DNA from: Neodiprion pinetum
Lineage: Eukaryota; Arthropoda; Insecta; Hymenoptera; Diprionidae
NCBI RefSeq assembly: GCF_021155775.2
Contig: NC_060236.1
Span: 7,175,087 to 7,239,086, forward strand
Reading direction: 5' to 3'
Length of the DNA: 64,000 nucleotides
The notes under the pieces are model-generated. The model had not been told where the DNA came from. It saw only the letters and a list, made by a program, of their open reading frames with translations, and ran no database searches. Both the position numbers and the translations under genes were made by a program. Of this stretch, positions 12,545-25,158 are shown piece after piece (the stretch's first letter is position 1; every line of letters starts with the position of its first letter).

Positions 12545-13035
12545 ACAGGGCGGGCCGAAAAAAAAAAGACGGGATCGTTTTGAAACGTGAATAAAATCCG
12601 AACGCGTTGACCGATTTCCAAAAATATCGTTTATAGTCAACAGTTTCGAGTGTGGACATTCTTGATAATGGATACCGAAAACAGAATTTTTACTTTGAAG
12701 CGAGCGTTTTGATTATAATTTTACAAGAAACGTTTCATGTCATGTGAATCAAAAGCTCGGAGAGTTTAAAAAATGCCAGAATTTATCTTCGAATCACGAT
12801 TTCAGAAGGAAATTGAGTTGTGAACATTTTTTGATACTGAGTTTTTTCAGTCTGCCGGCAACTTTTTCAAAACCTGTTTTTCAAGCGCGTGTATTCGAAC
12901 AACGAATCAAGATTTCCCAGATTTTTAAACGCGAAATGAAAAATTCGTTCTTTTACTTTCGAGAAAAAAAAGTTTTCTAACATCTGTCAACACGTTTGGC
13001 TTTTATTCACGTTTCGGTTTTTCAGCCCACCCTGT
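12545..13035. mobile_element. Element H, long-TIR MITE
   Basis: Left end ACAGGGCGGGCCGAAAA and right end, read inverted, ACAGGGTGGGCTGAAAA. The inverted similarity goes on for about 80 bp, through a shared GAAACGTGAATAAAA block and a GTTGAC motif. The interior is AT-rich and non-coding. It abuts foldback G. Superfamily not determined. Confidence 0.7.
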
Positions 13036-13040
13036 TTAAA

Positions 13041-13600
13041 TTTTTGTGGTTTTTTCAGTGCTGCTTCCTCACGAAACTGTTGTTTATGATAAAAAAACAA
13101 ATCTTCTGAAAATTTGATCTCGATCGGATAAGACTCAGAGGTCCTACTTTCGAATTTTCGTTTTTACATTGAAATGACACGTAGAAAAATGCTTAACTTA
13201 ACTCAGGGTTGATTTTGCGTGAAAATATAGACGATGATGAAAAATATCAAGTGACCTTTTTCGCAGGTAACAATATTTAGTACAAAAAGGATCTCCGGAT
13301 ATTTCATTCAATTTTTCATATTTTGAGAATTATTGCGACTGAAATCTGAGAAAATTGTAAATTCAAAATCAATCGTATTAAATTCAGAGAAAACGAAAGT
13401 TTTTATAATTTTTCATTTTACGTGAGTTAAGACAAACATTTTTCACGTGTTATTTCAATGTAAAAACGAAACCTCGAAAGCGGGACTTTTGAATCTGATC
13501 CAATCGAGCTGAAATTTGCAGGGGATTTGGTTTTCGTCGTAAACAATAGTTTTATGATGAAGCAGCACTGAAAAAAACATTATTTTTTTTTTTTTTGGGT
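13041..13600. mobile_element. Element G, foldback with ~165-bp arms
   Basis: The left arm (about 13041-13206) and right arm (about 13420-13595) are inverted copies, sharing TTTTTTCAGTGCTGCTTC and later TTTCGTTTTTACATTGAAAT. The loop is about 210 bp. Arm identity is roughly 80% by eye. No transposase frame. The outer edges are hard to place, because the left edge merges with the end of element H. Confidence 0.7.
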
Positions 13601-13959
13601 GAACCGCCCTAACATATATATGATGTAATCTGTACAGGCGTAAAAGTTTCAAGACTGATATATGAACTACAAATGTTGCGCGAGTGGATCTCTGAAAATT
13701 GATTCCTACCGTATGTACATTGTACATATGGTTTATGTTTTACGGATGTATTATACATTTATGTATATTGCATATACCTTTGCACGTGTATTGTAATAAT
13801 GCCTACGGCTTAACTGTAATAGAAGCGCTTGCAAGGACTATAGGCGAGTCCTACTTTCGAAATGAATTATGCCATACGGTACAACCTAATGTTACGTGGA
13901 TAATAAACCTGTAGGTATATTATTCCGTTATGTAAAATTCATCCCATAATCCGAGGACC

Positions 13960-13975
13960 AGATATATATACACAG

Positions 13976-14009
<34 letters not shown>

Positions 14010-14010
14010 G
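13960..14010. repeat. Compound AT/CA microsatellite
   Basis: TATA runs interrupted by CACAG, ending in ACACACAC. Confidence 0.9.
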
Positions 14011-14863
14011 AGCTCTTCCGGTGTTCAGGCATAATTAATTCATTCAAATATTCACCGAGTGTAAATTTTTCGACGGTAAGTATATCGCTTTGATAACCAA
14101 AAACTAATACGGAAAGAAGACGTTTCTTCTAGGTGAAATCATTTCAACGACGATATTTTTAAGGGTCAATTTACGATCCGAATAATGAAAATAATATTTT
14201 CTTTAAATTTTTGGAAAACTACTCAAAACGTGAAAATCAGACGAAATTTTTTCGAAAGAATCGTTGAAACTGAACGCAGATCGATACGCCGAGAGATTAT
14301 TTGAAACTTTTATAACCTCCTGCGAGGTTGCAAATTTCGATACCTGCATAATCGATTATTAAACTAAAATTTGTCGAAAAATCTTGATCGTAGTTGTTTA
14401 AAAATTTCGTACCGTTGAATATGCACTCGCGATCGGTAGTGTAACCAGGATGGAACAAAATTGCCAATTGCGGTATTCAGTTTTAAGTTCGTTCTTGTTA
14501 GCAAAAATTGACTAACTAAAAAAATTTTGTACCTCCAATCATCGAACAAAAATTTCCGCGTAGCGTGCAAACGCTTTGAACATTTCCTGTGGCGACAAGA
14601 ATAAAAGAAAATGCAAAGAAAGTGTTGCAAAAAAAAAAAAAAAGGAAAAAACATATAAATAAAAATAAAACGAACCCTTTATTCTTATCAAGAACAATCG
14701 CCATACATATTATTTATTTACCATACGGGATCACACACGGCATGTGTTCCGGTAAGTTGGTGCAGTTACACCGCGGCTTTGCCTTAGCCCACGTGACACA
14801 AGGCCGTGCGATTACCTTGATCTCCGTTCTCTCTCCTTCTCCCCTTCTTTCCTTCTCTCATTT

Positions 14864-14865
<2 letters not shown>

Positions 14866-14895
<30 letters not shown>
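14866..14895. repeat. CT microsatellite
   Basis: Uninterrupted CT dinucleotides within a pyrimidine-rich stretch. Confidence 0.9.
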
Positions 14896-15534
14896 ACGGT
14901 CTCCCGCAAGTAACGTCGACGAGTCTTGAGCCCAAGTCTCCAGCATCCGGCAGGAAATATCCCGGGAATAGGAAAAAATAATTTCTGAAAAACAGAAATT
15001 TGAGAATTATTTCTTTTTTTTTTGCAAATATATATCTTGAACGGGGAAAATGTTATCGTTTATTTAGAAAAAGTAACGAGGAGGAGAAAAATCGATTCAT
15101 TTCTGGTGGAAGAGGAAGTTGAAATTGAACGGTACGTAGGAATTTTTCATGCCCATCATTTTCGTTGTAAAATTCTGTAAGTTTTAGATTTTTTCAATCT
15201 AGCTGTTTCTGAGATCATGGCTAAAGCTTGTCGGATAAATCGACATTTTTCTGAATACCCGTATTTCGGATTCTAGAGTTTTGAAAACGTAAAGATTCGT
15301 AGAAATTTGAGAAAGTGATTTTTGACCGAAAGCAATAATTTTATCGTGCCATTAGAGATGATAAGAATTAAAAAAATGTATCCCGGATATTTTTTTGAAA
15401 CTATGAGATTTCGTTTTAATATCAATCTGTGTATTCGTTATACATATCATAATCTACTTGGTGTAAGTCTGCAGTTAGGGATGATTCGGTGATGGGATTT
15501 AATTTCTACGCGATTCGTTTGTAGAAATCAATGC

Positions 15535-15850
15535 CATTTCCATCTATTCCCAGTCATTTTCCAGCGTTCTAAGCAATTCCCAGTGATTACCGGTTTGGAC
15601 GGAATCGTAGAGCATCGTAAACCAGTCACTCAAAATCGTTGCGAGTCAATGAAAATGACTCGTTGAACTAGAAATGAACAATAATCGCACAACGCAGCGC
15701 ACTATTCTCTCGAGGTCGATGGTAATGAATGAAAACGAGTTCTACTAATTTCATGATTTCCAACGCTCATAGCCGTGGGATTTCGCTGAAACTGGATTGT
15801 GCTTTAAAGTGATTTGCAATGATTTAAAACGATTCCAGGTATTCATTCCG
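15535..15850. repeat. Degenerate TTCCCAGT/GATTTC short-period repeat
   Basis: Words such as TTCCCAGTCATT, TTCCCAGTGATT and GATTTGCAATGATT recur at irregular spacing. Compare the similar patch at 40335-40545. Unit length is not fixed. Confidence 0.4.
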
Positions 15851-16270
15851 CGATGAATGATTCCCAAGAACACTCAAATCGTTAAATCTGCAATTCCCCT
15901 TTTACTCGCAATTTCATTTCCAGCTGTCAATTCTGCGATCTTCGCGATTCTATGGACCCAGCAAAGTGGTAGTCACACTTTTCTATACCTAAGACAAAAA
16001 AATCCGGTATGCGGCCGGTCGGTCAGTATATTTTACAGTTACTGGACCCCCGATGCGTCCGGATGGAAAGATGTAGAACCGCGATGTCGGGCGCGAGGTA
16101 AAGAAACTGTAAACTCGGTTCTCCGCGGGGTTTTTCATCCATCTTCGCGAGCACATCTCGCGGAGATGAGATTTTGTCGCAATTATACAATCACGAATTC
16201 GACGGATCGCGGAAAAAATTTAACCCTTTTAGTCACGCGTTATTGTGCCGAGTAAACTTTTATATCAAGA

Positions 16271-16655
16271 TAGTGTTCCACGATTTTTGGACTCCCTGAT
16301 TACGAATCTTGAATCAGCCTCCAAAAATTCAATATTGCGGATCTAATATGGCGGAAAAAAAATTTCAAATTTGATCGAATGCGGTAAAAAAACTATATGC
16401 AAGGGAATTTTTATAATCTGCACTCAAAAAAATATCATTTGTTACAGTAACTAGAAAAATTGAGTAAAACAGGTATCGATGGAAAAGTAACTTTCATTTT
16501 CTACTTAGAACTATATTTTTCGATTTGTGTAATCAATAAGTTGAAAAATTCCTGGACAGAGTTTTTTCTCCGGATTCGATCGAATTTGAAATTTTCGTCC
16601 GCCGTATTGAATTTTTAAGTCCAATTTCAGATTCCTAATCAGCGACCCTGAACAC
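16271..16655 (+). repeat. Family I repeat, copy 1 (interrupted by MITE A)
   Basis: Matches 49575-49912 through blocks such as TTACGAATCT, GCGGATC, AATTTCAAA-TTGATCGAAT and CAGCGACCC. It has partial internal inverted symmetry. A truncated family A element (16421-16530) sits inside it. No coding capacity. Identity to copy 2 is about 70% by eye. Confidence 0.6.
16421..16530 (+). mobile_element. Family A MITE, internally deleted copy
   Basis: The left end is CACTCAAAAAAATATCATTTG and the conserved CAGTAACTAGAAAAATTGAG block follows. Most of the interior is missing, and the element resumes at GAAAAGTAACTTTCATTTTC. The right terminus is lost. Confidence 0.7.
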
Positions 16656-18390
16656 TTGCGTTGAAAAGTTCTGTATAATAAAAAAAAAAAAATTGATATC
16701 AAATAGATGGTAAGAATACTGACCACTACGACTCAAAAAGTTAATCTCATTTTTTCGAACAGCTCCATCCAAATTCTGCAATTCTATATAAATATTTGTT
16801 GCAGAAGATTTTTATAAATAATTATATGAAATTTCTAACAATTTCACAGATTTCAAATTTGGATCAAATGCTTGATTCCGAACACCGTGATTTCGTTTTT
16901 TGCATGCATAAAGTTCAGTTTCAATTGCAGCACGCGAAATGCAACGCTTTTATGAACATTACGCATCCAGTTCGTGTGAATAAGGACAAACTACGGGGAA
17001 TCTAAATTCGGTACGTAACAGGGAGGAAAACGCGAATTATTTACACGTGATGTGTCATGTCGGATTAACATTCGCGAAACGCGTCGCAGGATGTTGATAA
17101 ATGGCAATATATTCGCGTGCAGGTGAAAAAATCGAGATGAGAAATCTGACAAACGATCATCGTTGCGCGGAATGGATCGCAAGATTAATAACAGGGATAA
17201 AATACCGTTTCAAATTTGAATCGAAAAACTTGGATGTCAATTTTCGTTATCACTTTAGGATTTGTAGCGAGATTTTGTCGTTGCCGCGATTCATTATCAA
17301 TATCGGACCGATTCGTCGATCGACGATAAATTAATTATAAAGATTTAAATTGGATAAAATAGGAAGATAAGCGTGGGCGGGAAATCATTCCATATTCAGA
17401 ATTACACTTATGCTTTTGTGGAAAAAGATATAGAGTACAATCTGTCAAAGATAAAAATCTGTGAGATCTTGAATCTTGAAAATTATTATCACGCTTACGT
17501 TTCACGACTATAAATGGTTGTGTTCTTTTCTTTTTTTTTTTTTAACGAAAATTCAATCTCGATTCAAAACATCACGCCATACGATCTGTATAACTGCGGG
17601 TGTGTAAATATATACATTATATATACAACATCACGTCACGTATCTGCGTTTTAAATACTTAAGTCATTTTCCGCGGTTAATCGAAAAGATATTGCAACTT
17701 TCACCCGAGCATGGTGTACAAGGTACACGTACCTCGATTTATACGTGTATACAGAATGCGTGAATAGAATCAACACGTACGCGCGTACGCTTACATTTTG
17801 ATAATATTGGTACGGTGGCTGAATTTGATTTAGAACGCTTGCGAGGTAATTGAAAATCATCATGCAGCCGCGTATATGCCCAGAGACATAAAAGGTGGAT
17901 CAAGCGTTCAATTAACGCCTCAAAAGTCGCGATATAACGCACACTTCAAACACCTGTAAACATACATTAATGTATATTAAGTGTTCCAGGCACTTACGCT
18001 CGTTTCTATTTATCAATTATCATCCAAATGACAGAGGCTGTTTAAAAGTTTGCTTTCACGCCGAATGTGAATACATCATCATTCTTACTCAACGTCTATG
18101 AGTTTTTTTTGTTTTTTTTATTTTTGTATCAACGTTGTTGTTCTTCTTCTTCTTCTTCTTCTTCTTCTTTTCATTTTTTATTTAGAAACGTACCTGTGCA
18201 ACGAAGTACCTTACCGTATACGTATTACGAGTAATACGTTATTATAGGTACGCGTTCGACAGATCTGACTTGGCGTGTATCGAGTAATTAGTTTTCGATC
18301 GAACGGAACATGCCGGAATAATTACGCGTAACGTTTTAATTAGGCTTCGCAGCGACGAGTCGCTTAGTGCAATTAACGAGTAAAGATTAT
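16656..18390. other. Unassigned sequence upstream of tRNA terminator
   Basis: No supported gene. Contains poly-T and a TTC trinucleotide tract (18141-18170). Short frames on both strands look incidental. Confidence 0.5.
18141..18170. repeat. TTC trinucleotide microsatellite
   Basis: About ten tandem TTC units following GTTGTTG. Confidence 0.9.
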
Positions 18391-18391
18391 G

Positions 18392-18399
18392 AAAAAAAA
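18392..18399 (-). terminator. Pol III T-run terminator of tRNA-Ser
   Basis: Eight A on the plus strand read as eight T on the tRNA strand, beginning 6 nt beyond the 3' end of the tRNA. Runs of four or more T are the usual Pol III stop signal. Confidence 0.85.
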
Positions 18400-18404
18400 G
18401 CTCC

Positions 18405-18486
18405 CGCAGCCGGTAGGATTCGAACCTACGCTCCCAGAGGGAATCTGATTTCGAGTCAGACGCCTTAACCACTCGGCCACGACTGC
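18405..18486 (-). tRNA. tRNA-Ser (anticodon CGA)
   Basis: This gene decodes UCG serine codons in cytosolic translation. Read on the minus strand, the acceptor GCAGTCG pairs with CGGCTGC (one T-G pair) and is followed by a G discriminator, usual for serine tRNAs. The A box TGGCCGAGTGGTTAAGG and B box GGTTCGAATCC are intact, as is a TCTGA/TCAGA anticodon stem around the loop CTCGAAA, giving anticodon CGA. The variable arm is long, a class II trait (serine or leucine). Length is 82 nt with no intron, and CCA is not encoded. A T8 terminator follows. It looks functional and stands alone; no other tRNA was seen in the window. Confidence 0.97.
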
Positions 18487-18818
18487 CGTTGTCAAATAAA
18501 TATTCTTTACACTAGGGGTGTCATCCCCTAAACGATCGAATCCCGAACGTTGTTGGCGCGATTAGAATCGATTCGAATCAGCGCCGCTGATACAAAGGTA
18601 GGAAAAACCGACTGGCTGATATTTATGTCGCGAAATATTGTCACCTGAAACGCTGAAAAAACTGGTGCATTCGATGAAAATCGTTTGTTTGGACAAAACA
18701 AATTACTCACTTCCCGTGGATGATCTTTTCTTTGATCATTATTGACGAATATTGCCCGCAACTCAGGGACGCGATAAGATTCGCTCGTTTCTAGGTGGGT
18801 AAAATATCGAAAAAGGTA
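18487..18818. other. tRNA upstream flank
   Basis: Unassigned sequence between the tRNA 5' end and MITE A. No gene recognised. The immediate upstream bases TTGTCAAATAAATATTC are AT-rich. Confidence 0.4.
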
Positions 18819-19201
18819 CACTGAGAATAATTTCACTTGTTACAGTAACTAGTAAAATTGAGTAAAACAGGTATCGTTGGGATTACGAAAAACGAGGTAC
18901 GCCTAATCATTTTGCGTTATCGTCGATCCTTTTTTGGTCATTGCAACGCGAAATCAGTTTCTGAGGTTTACTCTGCTTTTTTAGTTAAACAAGGCTTTAA
19001 CGTCAATTTACCGTTGCACGAGTATTAAATTTTTGCAACAATTGCAAGAAAATCTAGTAAAAGTGATCGTTATGAGAAAGAATAGTAACGGATAGAAAAG
19101 TAATTTTCACTTTCTACCCAGAAGTATATTTTTCGATCGTGGTAAAAAATGAAAATAGTCAAGGACCGAGCGGTAACCGGAAATAAAAATTTCTCTCAGT
19201 G
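18819..19201 (+). mobile_element. Family A MITE, 383-bp copy
   Basis: Starts CACTGAGAATAATTTCACT and ends TTTCTCTCAGTG. It is preceded by TA but followed by CA. Relative to the 431-bp form it lacks a block after GGTATCGTT and a ~25-bp block before the AATTTTCA-TTTCTAC segment. The second gap is shared with the copy at 30492, suggesting a subfamily. Confidence 0.85.
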
Positions 19202-19773
19202 CACGAGTAAAATTCCACTGCAAGCGAAATTAAACGCCAAAACCTGCACGACTACGTCTCGACGACGGTGACGGGACTTTCTAACGGGGTTCTTTTATAA
19301 CGGGCCGATAGATTCTGAAATGCTCAAATACATGCGCAGTGGAAGAAACGTACAAACACGCATACACGCATAGATAGATGGATACGACATTGGATTTTAA
19401 CAAAGGAGTGTAATTTTGTAAGGTGACGATGCAGATACTCGCCCCGATTACACCGTCTCACCGCAATATTATTCCCGTCGCGGCTGCAACGGCTATCCAC
19501 AAACAAACTCGATTATGTATTAACAATCAGTCGCAATTAGCTGCAGGCTTTGTAGAAAATCGTATAACCGTTTTCATAGGCCGCTTTAATTGATCTCCCG
19601 TCGTTAATGTGGGACACTTGGTGAACAATGTCGCACATCTTTGGAGAATTTCCATGGTTAATCTTTCCGAAATTTTCGATGACGATCATCGATCCTCGTT
19701 CGTGCATTAACGAGGGATAAGGAATCGGAGTGCTCATGGATCCCTGAGGGGCTGAAAGCCAACTTAAGGATGG

Positions 19774-20175
19774 GCAGGGTTCAAGTTCCGAAAGCGTCTG
19801 ATTCAGAGTTATTTGGCGGTGAAAGTTGAAGCAAAGAAATTAAACTTGGAAGAAGCGGCAAAGTTTCGAATGATCGGAAACCCGGCGGCTCAGAGTTCTA
19901 AAAAGTAAAGTTTCGGATGAGTAAAATTTCGAAAATTGAAATATACTCGGATAGTGTAGTTTGCTCGACGAGTGGGTGGAAAAAATGAGAAAAACGGAAA
20001 ATCGGAATCACCGGGACTTCGATTGTAAAAATAAGGAAAATCAAAAGCAAAGAAAGATCAAAGTGATGAAATTTCACCGAGCCAGAAATTCACGGAACTG
20101 AAAATCTTCGATCATTCGGAATTTCGATGTTTCGGATTCTTAAATTTTCTCATTCTCACAATTTCGGAACTTTGA
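19774..20175 (+). mobile_element. Family F repeat, copy 1 (partly degraded)
   Basis: The left end has GCAGGGTTCAAGTTCCGAAA, then the CCGAAAGCGTCTGATT block that forms the terminal repeat of the copy at 55343. The middle (about 20030-20130) matches the other copy in reverse orientation through AAAGAAAGATCAA, GAAATTTCACC and TTCACGGAACTGAA. The right end is eroded. Words such as AAAGTTTCGGA recur inside. Non-coding. Confidence 0.6.
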
Positions 20176-22184
20176 CTTGTCGGATTTGCATCCTTTCTCA
20201 CTTTCATTTTAAACACCAGTGTAAAATGTCAAATCCATTGTCTACCAAACCGTACCGAATTTATTTTACTTTTAATTTTTCGTGATCTTAAGGACAAATA
20301 TTGAATCTCAAAAAAATTTGAAGTAAAACAATTCCGTTATTGTTCGGACAATCGCTTTAAAATCTCACCAATGTCTTTAGAATAAAACTGAGAATAATTT
20401 GTACGATTTTCATTGACTTTAAGTGTTGCGAAGAGAAAGAACGGAGACCGTGCGTTGACGGGATCGCGGGTAGAAATTTCCGTCAAGGATCATTAAACCG
20501 TGTCTAATGACGCGGGTATTGCGGACAACAATCCGAGGGAATTCCATATGATGTATAATAAATATACCGGATGCAGTCGATGATCGTACAAGAACTAACG
20601 ATATCTCAGATCCGTTTGCCCTCGAGGATATTATGTTATTATACCATAACTGACGCAGATCGCGTCCTTCGATCCTATTCTTGTAAACATTCCGTGTCTC
20701 CGTGTTATATCAGCTGCGTTATGAATTTTTATACGGATACCGTTGACTCGTGTTTACGTTACCGTTAATTCCGTCAAAAGTCTGCAAGGCAAAATATTAT
20801 TGAACGGAGGCTTGGAATACAGATCATAGATCTGAAAATAGAAGAACCGCGATGTCGAATTTGTAAAAACCGTAAAAATTTGATTTGAAAGTTGAAATTC
20901 AAAATGTAGAATGCCAAAATCTAAAGTCTTCAGAATTTGTCTGGATAATATATAGAATTGTATACAAATTCTAGATTTTGCCGTTCTATGCTTGAACTTT
21001 CGACAGATTTGTTCGATCGAAAATCACTTCAGGTAATATTACAACGATTCTAAAACCATTTCTTAGAAAATATCTAAACGAGATAACGATCGAAAATTCA
21101 GCCGACTGAAACAATATCTTGTGTAATACGAGAAAAAAAATATGTACACAGTGTTTGTAAAAGTAGCCTCAAGGGATACCCGGTACATTTTATACTTATA
21201 AATTAATCATTTTTTAACTGCGTTAAAATCTGATACACTGTCCGAGAAACCATAATTTTATTCCAATTTAACAGCATGAAAATAGTCAAAGCAATCGCGC
21301 AATTTAGTCGCAGCTTTTTCTTCTTCTTCTTCTTATTTTGCATCGGTGTGACTGAATTCGGGCTTTGAAAATTTATCGAAGGGTAAAATTCATGACTCTT
21401 TTTTTTTTTTTTTTCTCTTCTCTCACCGACAACCGTCTCAATTTACCAAAATATTCATTCGCGATTTATTATACGATGAAGTTCTGAATATATGAAGGAG
21501 CAGCGATGCGGAATAAACTAATCGCAGAACTGGCGCGACTTGGAAAAGCTCGCAACTGATTGCGAGCTTCTGGTTTCAGATATAGGCGAACACGCTGCTC
21601 TGTACGGGCGGCGATACCTGCAGCTCATTGAATTTAATCGCAGCTCGGGGTTTTTTGCATCATGAATAATTTCCGCCAGTTTTACAGAGCGCGCATGCAG
21701 CGAACCTGCACTCGGGGAGCTTTCGATTGCCTACCGCCTCGAATAAGTTGCAGGCCACAGCTCAACATCGGGCTCAACAGGTTTACGATAAAGATATAGC
21801 GGGTCTCATATCTCTAACAAGCCTGCAACTCTCAAATATACGCGCCTAAGCCGAACTCGAGAGGTTGTTGCAAAAAATTGGCGAACATTAGCGCACGCGT
21901 GCGCGTCGCAAGTATTCACAATCGCAATTGATTGTAATAATTTTTATCTTTTTTTTTTATTTTTCATCTTTTGCGTATGCGAGGGAAGAAATGTTCAATT
22001 GTTTCCGGCACTTGATTGGCCAATAATTAATCGATACTTTTTATTAACTTCGCTATGCGAGATTATAATCGTACATCGAGTGTTTGTCAAGTTGTGATAC
22101 TCGAAAGCTGGAAAGATACGTATCTTCGAAGAGAAGAAAATATAAAACAATGAAATTGTAACGAAAAGCTTATTGTTGGATGTC
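20176..22184. other. Unassigned sequence with a short perfect hairpin
   Basis: No supported gene. Holds T-rich tracts near 21395-21415 and 21945-21965, a perfect 10-bp stem hairpin at 21546-21569 and a higher-complexity, GC-richer block at about 21480-21900 that could be a conserved non-coding element or exon. Without comparison to other genomes this cannot be told. Confidence 0.45.
21546..21569. other. Perfect 10-bp stem, 4-nt loop hairpin
   Basis: AAGCTCGCAA pairs fully with TTGCGAGCTT around CTGA. It is too short for a miRNA precursor. Possibly a protein-binding dyad or chance. Confidence 0.6.
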
Positions 22185-22420
22185 GATGCTTTATTATCAG
22201 TGTTAAATCAAATATCGCTATTCGTTAATCATAATCAATATCGGTGTAATATTGGATGAAATTAAATATTCAACGGCGCCAACGTGATATAAAAAAATCC
22301 GCTTCAGCGAATTCGTATGAAATAGTTCTTTTGAGGAAAAAGAAGCCGTCGTAGAGCGAAATCTAACGAATTATCTACTAGATATTTAACAATTTCAAAA
22401 CGATTTGAAACGATTTGAAA
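22185..22420 (+). repeat. Family J diverged repeat, copy 1
   Basis: Resembles 50690-50960 through AATATCGCTA, AATCATAATCAATATC, AAATTAAATATTCA and later AACAATTTCAAAACGATTTGAAA. Old, AT-rich and non-coding. Confidence 0.45.
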
Positions 22421-25158
22421 TTTCGGTCGTTCCAATTTTTTTTATTCTTAAAGTGATCTTAGCAGCTTAAGAATACAATAATTTCATAAATATCGAACGT
22501 ACGATTATTGAAAAAGAAAAAAAAAACCAAATGCTTCAAAAACTATCTTCTTATACTTCAATCGCTCTTGATTTTGAAATTTCGTCGGTAATTATAGTTT
22601 ACAAAAATTATTCACCTCAAGATAAATAATCCGAATACAATCCCAACGGTAAATAAACGTTCTTGAAAATTTCAGTCTCAATCCGCGTCGTTTCGAAGAT
22701 AATCGATCTATTCGTAAGTGAAAAACAGACCGCGACATTCGGATAAAACCGTATCTCCAAGTTTCTACAAAAGATCGCGAAAGTTGTAAGAATATATAAC
22801 AGATACCGATGTTAAAATCATCGAGAGGCAAGATTTTTATCTTCGTAAAACAAAAAGTAATAATTCTCTTTTAACCCAATGAACCGACGAAAAGTAAAAC
22901 AACGAGTAAAGAAAACCAAAGACGAAAAAAACAAATAAATAAATAAATAAAAAAGAAAAAAAAATCGGCTTATTATTACACCTACTTTCTCTCGTTTATA
23001 ATCCGAATTGCGAAACCGGGTCAACCGGGATACCGAGCAAAGGGGGAAAAATTCCTTGGGGTAGAGAATGGGCGGAGGGGAAGGCGACGCCGTGAAGGGA
23101 TCATTGCGGTGTCCCGACGTCCGACGTCGCGACGCCGCCACGCCTCTTTTCACCTACCCGCGCACTTATCGCCGGTGCCGTGTAAACTTTACACGCGTGC
23201 AGCAATACGAAATGATATATCACTCGTGCATGTGTGCTACACCCCGATCGAAAGTCTAACGGGCGTATTATTTCTTTAAGTTTACTTGTCTTTGATGTCT
23301 GTATTTTTTTTTATTCATTTATTTTTTTTCCCTACTCTCCTTATGCAATGTAATTACCCCGGCTGTTCACTGCTCAAGGACTTTTTGCGATACATATTTC
23401 TCGTACGGTTGTTGGGTATTATAAATAATGCGTTGGGCGGTTTTATACGTCGAATGAGAGATAAGAACGTTGCGTATTACATGTGTTATATATATATATA
23501 TAGTGCACGCGAAACCATGAATTACAATATCAATTATGTGTTATCGGAGATTTTCCTGCAAGGGGAAATGTCGCGTCGATTTTTTACCAGCAACGTGCAA
23601 AGGAGAGTTTTTTTTATAACAATTTTGTTATTCCACCATTTATCTCAACGTTTATTCCATGATTTTTGGTGCTTATTGGGAAAGATCCTTGCATCTTTTT
23701 TATCTTGTAGCAAGGTTTTTTTTTTTCTGAAACGCGATAAGCGGTTCAATCGTTGATCAACTTGAATCCTGAGATAACGTGGCTTGATTTTCGGCTATAA
23801 TTATTTTCATCAAAATTCACCTTCGTCAACTGCGTTCGTGTTTTTTCAATTGTTTGAACATTTGAGAAGCTTATTCCGACTTCGATCAGACTTCTTTAAT
23901 CGTTCGACGTAACGCGGATACACTTTCAAATCACTTGTTCATCAATTACTCTTCTTTTATTCCACTTCTTCGCAGTAAGGTAATTATAATTGGTCACAGT
24001 TTACAACGAACGATCGAATATAAACAATTCCAGGTACTCTTAATCTCTCGATATAAATAAATTCGACCGTTGTACAGTCTTTTAAATAATCGCAAACCTC
24101 TTGATCAACGTAATTGTTATAATTTACGATACAATTCGGTTAGAGATAGAAAAAAAAAAAAATTAACATTCGACCCGTTCTTGAAGAGTAAACGGGCCTG
24201 CCGCAATAAATGATGAAATTGATTTATCCGACCCATTGGTCCCAGAAATGACTGCTACATTTATTACAAATCGCATGTACGTATACATGTATATATATAT
24301 ATACATTTATATATATAATACGGAGAAGGTGGTCAGCGGAGAAAATATAATACAGATCATTTCAGCATTGCGTAATATTTATTCGATCCACTCTCTCTTC
24401 AGGTTGAACGCGCGGTGTGCACGCGACAAACAAGTCGCCCGCAAAACTTGTCGCAGTCCGATCAGATCGAAGGGTATGATATACGTGTTACAGTTGCTCA
24501 ACGGTTACACACCCCGATAATTGAACACGCGGTGGTAAAAAAAGTTGCGAGGGAATGGCAAAAGAAAAAATAAGAAAAAGAAAGGAAAAAGAAAAGAAAA
24601 AAAGGAGCACAATTTCTCCGATTTCGCACTTCCCAAACGCTCGTGAAATCGTTGATTAAATTCTAAACGCTGACGGGGAATGAGAAGAATTTAATTCGTT
24701 ACTACGGTAATTTGAAAATTGTAGTAAAATAATCGTGCAGGCAAAAGAAACAATAAACTTATCTGTAAAAACACTGTACACGGACAAAGTTGGGAATCTT
24801 GTTTGTTGGAGGAATAAAAATTGTGAAAATAAACTAGGAACGAATGAATAAATAAATAAACGCTTTGGACCGTTTCGCGAGTTTGTCCGTTTCGGTGTAT
24901 GATAATATACGTACGGCAAATGAGATATTTCTCTTGTGGGAGGAGGTGCCGCCCTCGCCTCGAGCAAAGTTTCACTCCAGTGGTCCAGTTCGCTCTCGAT
25001 CACTCGCCGTGTGAAATGAGCTGCAAAAAGAAAAAAAGGCGGGCAAAAAACAAAGTAGGAAAAATCCATATCTCCAAGATAAAGGATAGGAAAAAAAAAG
25101 AATTCTTTATTGCCGGGCATGTATTATACATAAATATATATAATATATATAATATATA
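22421..25158. other. Unassigned sequence with a small GC-rich patch
   Basis: No supported gene. The patch at about 23040-23200 is CpG-rich (for example GACGTCCGACGTCGCGACG) against AT-rich surroundings and might mark a promoter or exon. The rest holds AAAT units near 22930, AT runs near 23488 and 24285-24320, and purine-rich runs at 24550-24605. Confidence 0.45.

Larger units (their letters stand above)
13601..16270. other. Unassigned AT-rich sequence
   Basis: No supported gene. Includes AT/CA simple sequence at 13960-14010, a CT tract at 14866-14895 and A-rich or T-rich runs. A weak degenerate repeat built on GATTTCCAGTGATT-like words runs from about 15535 to 15850. Confidence 0.5.
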
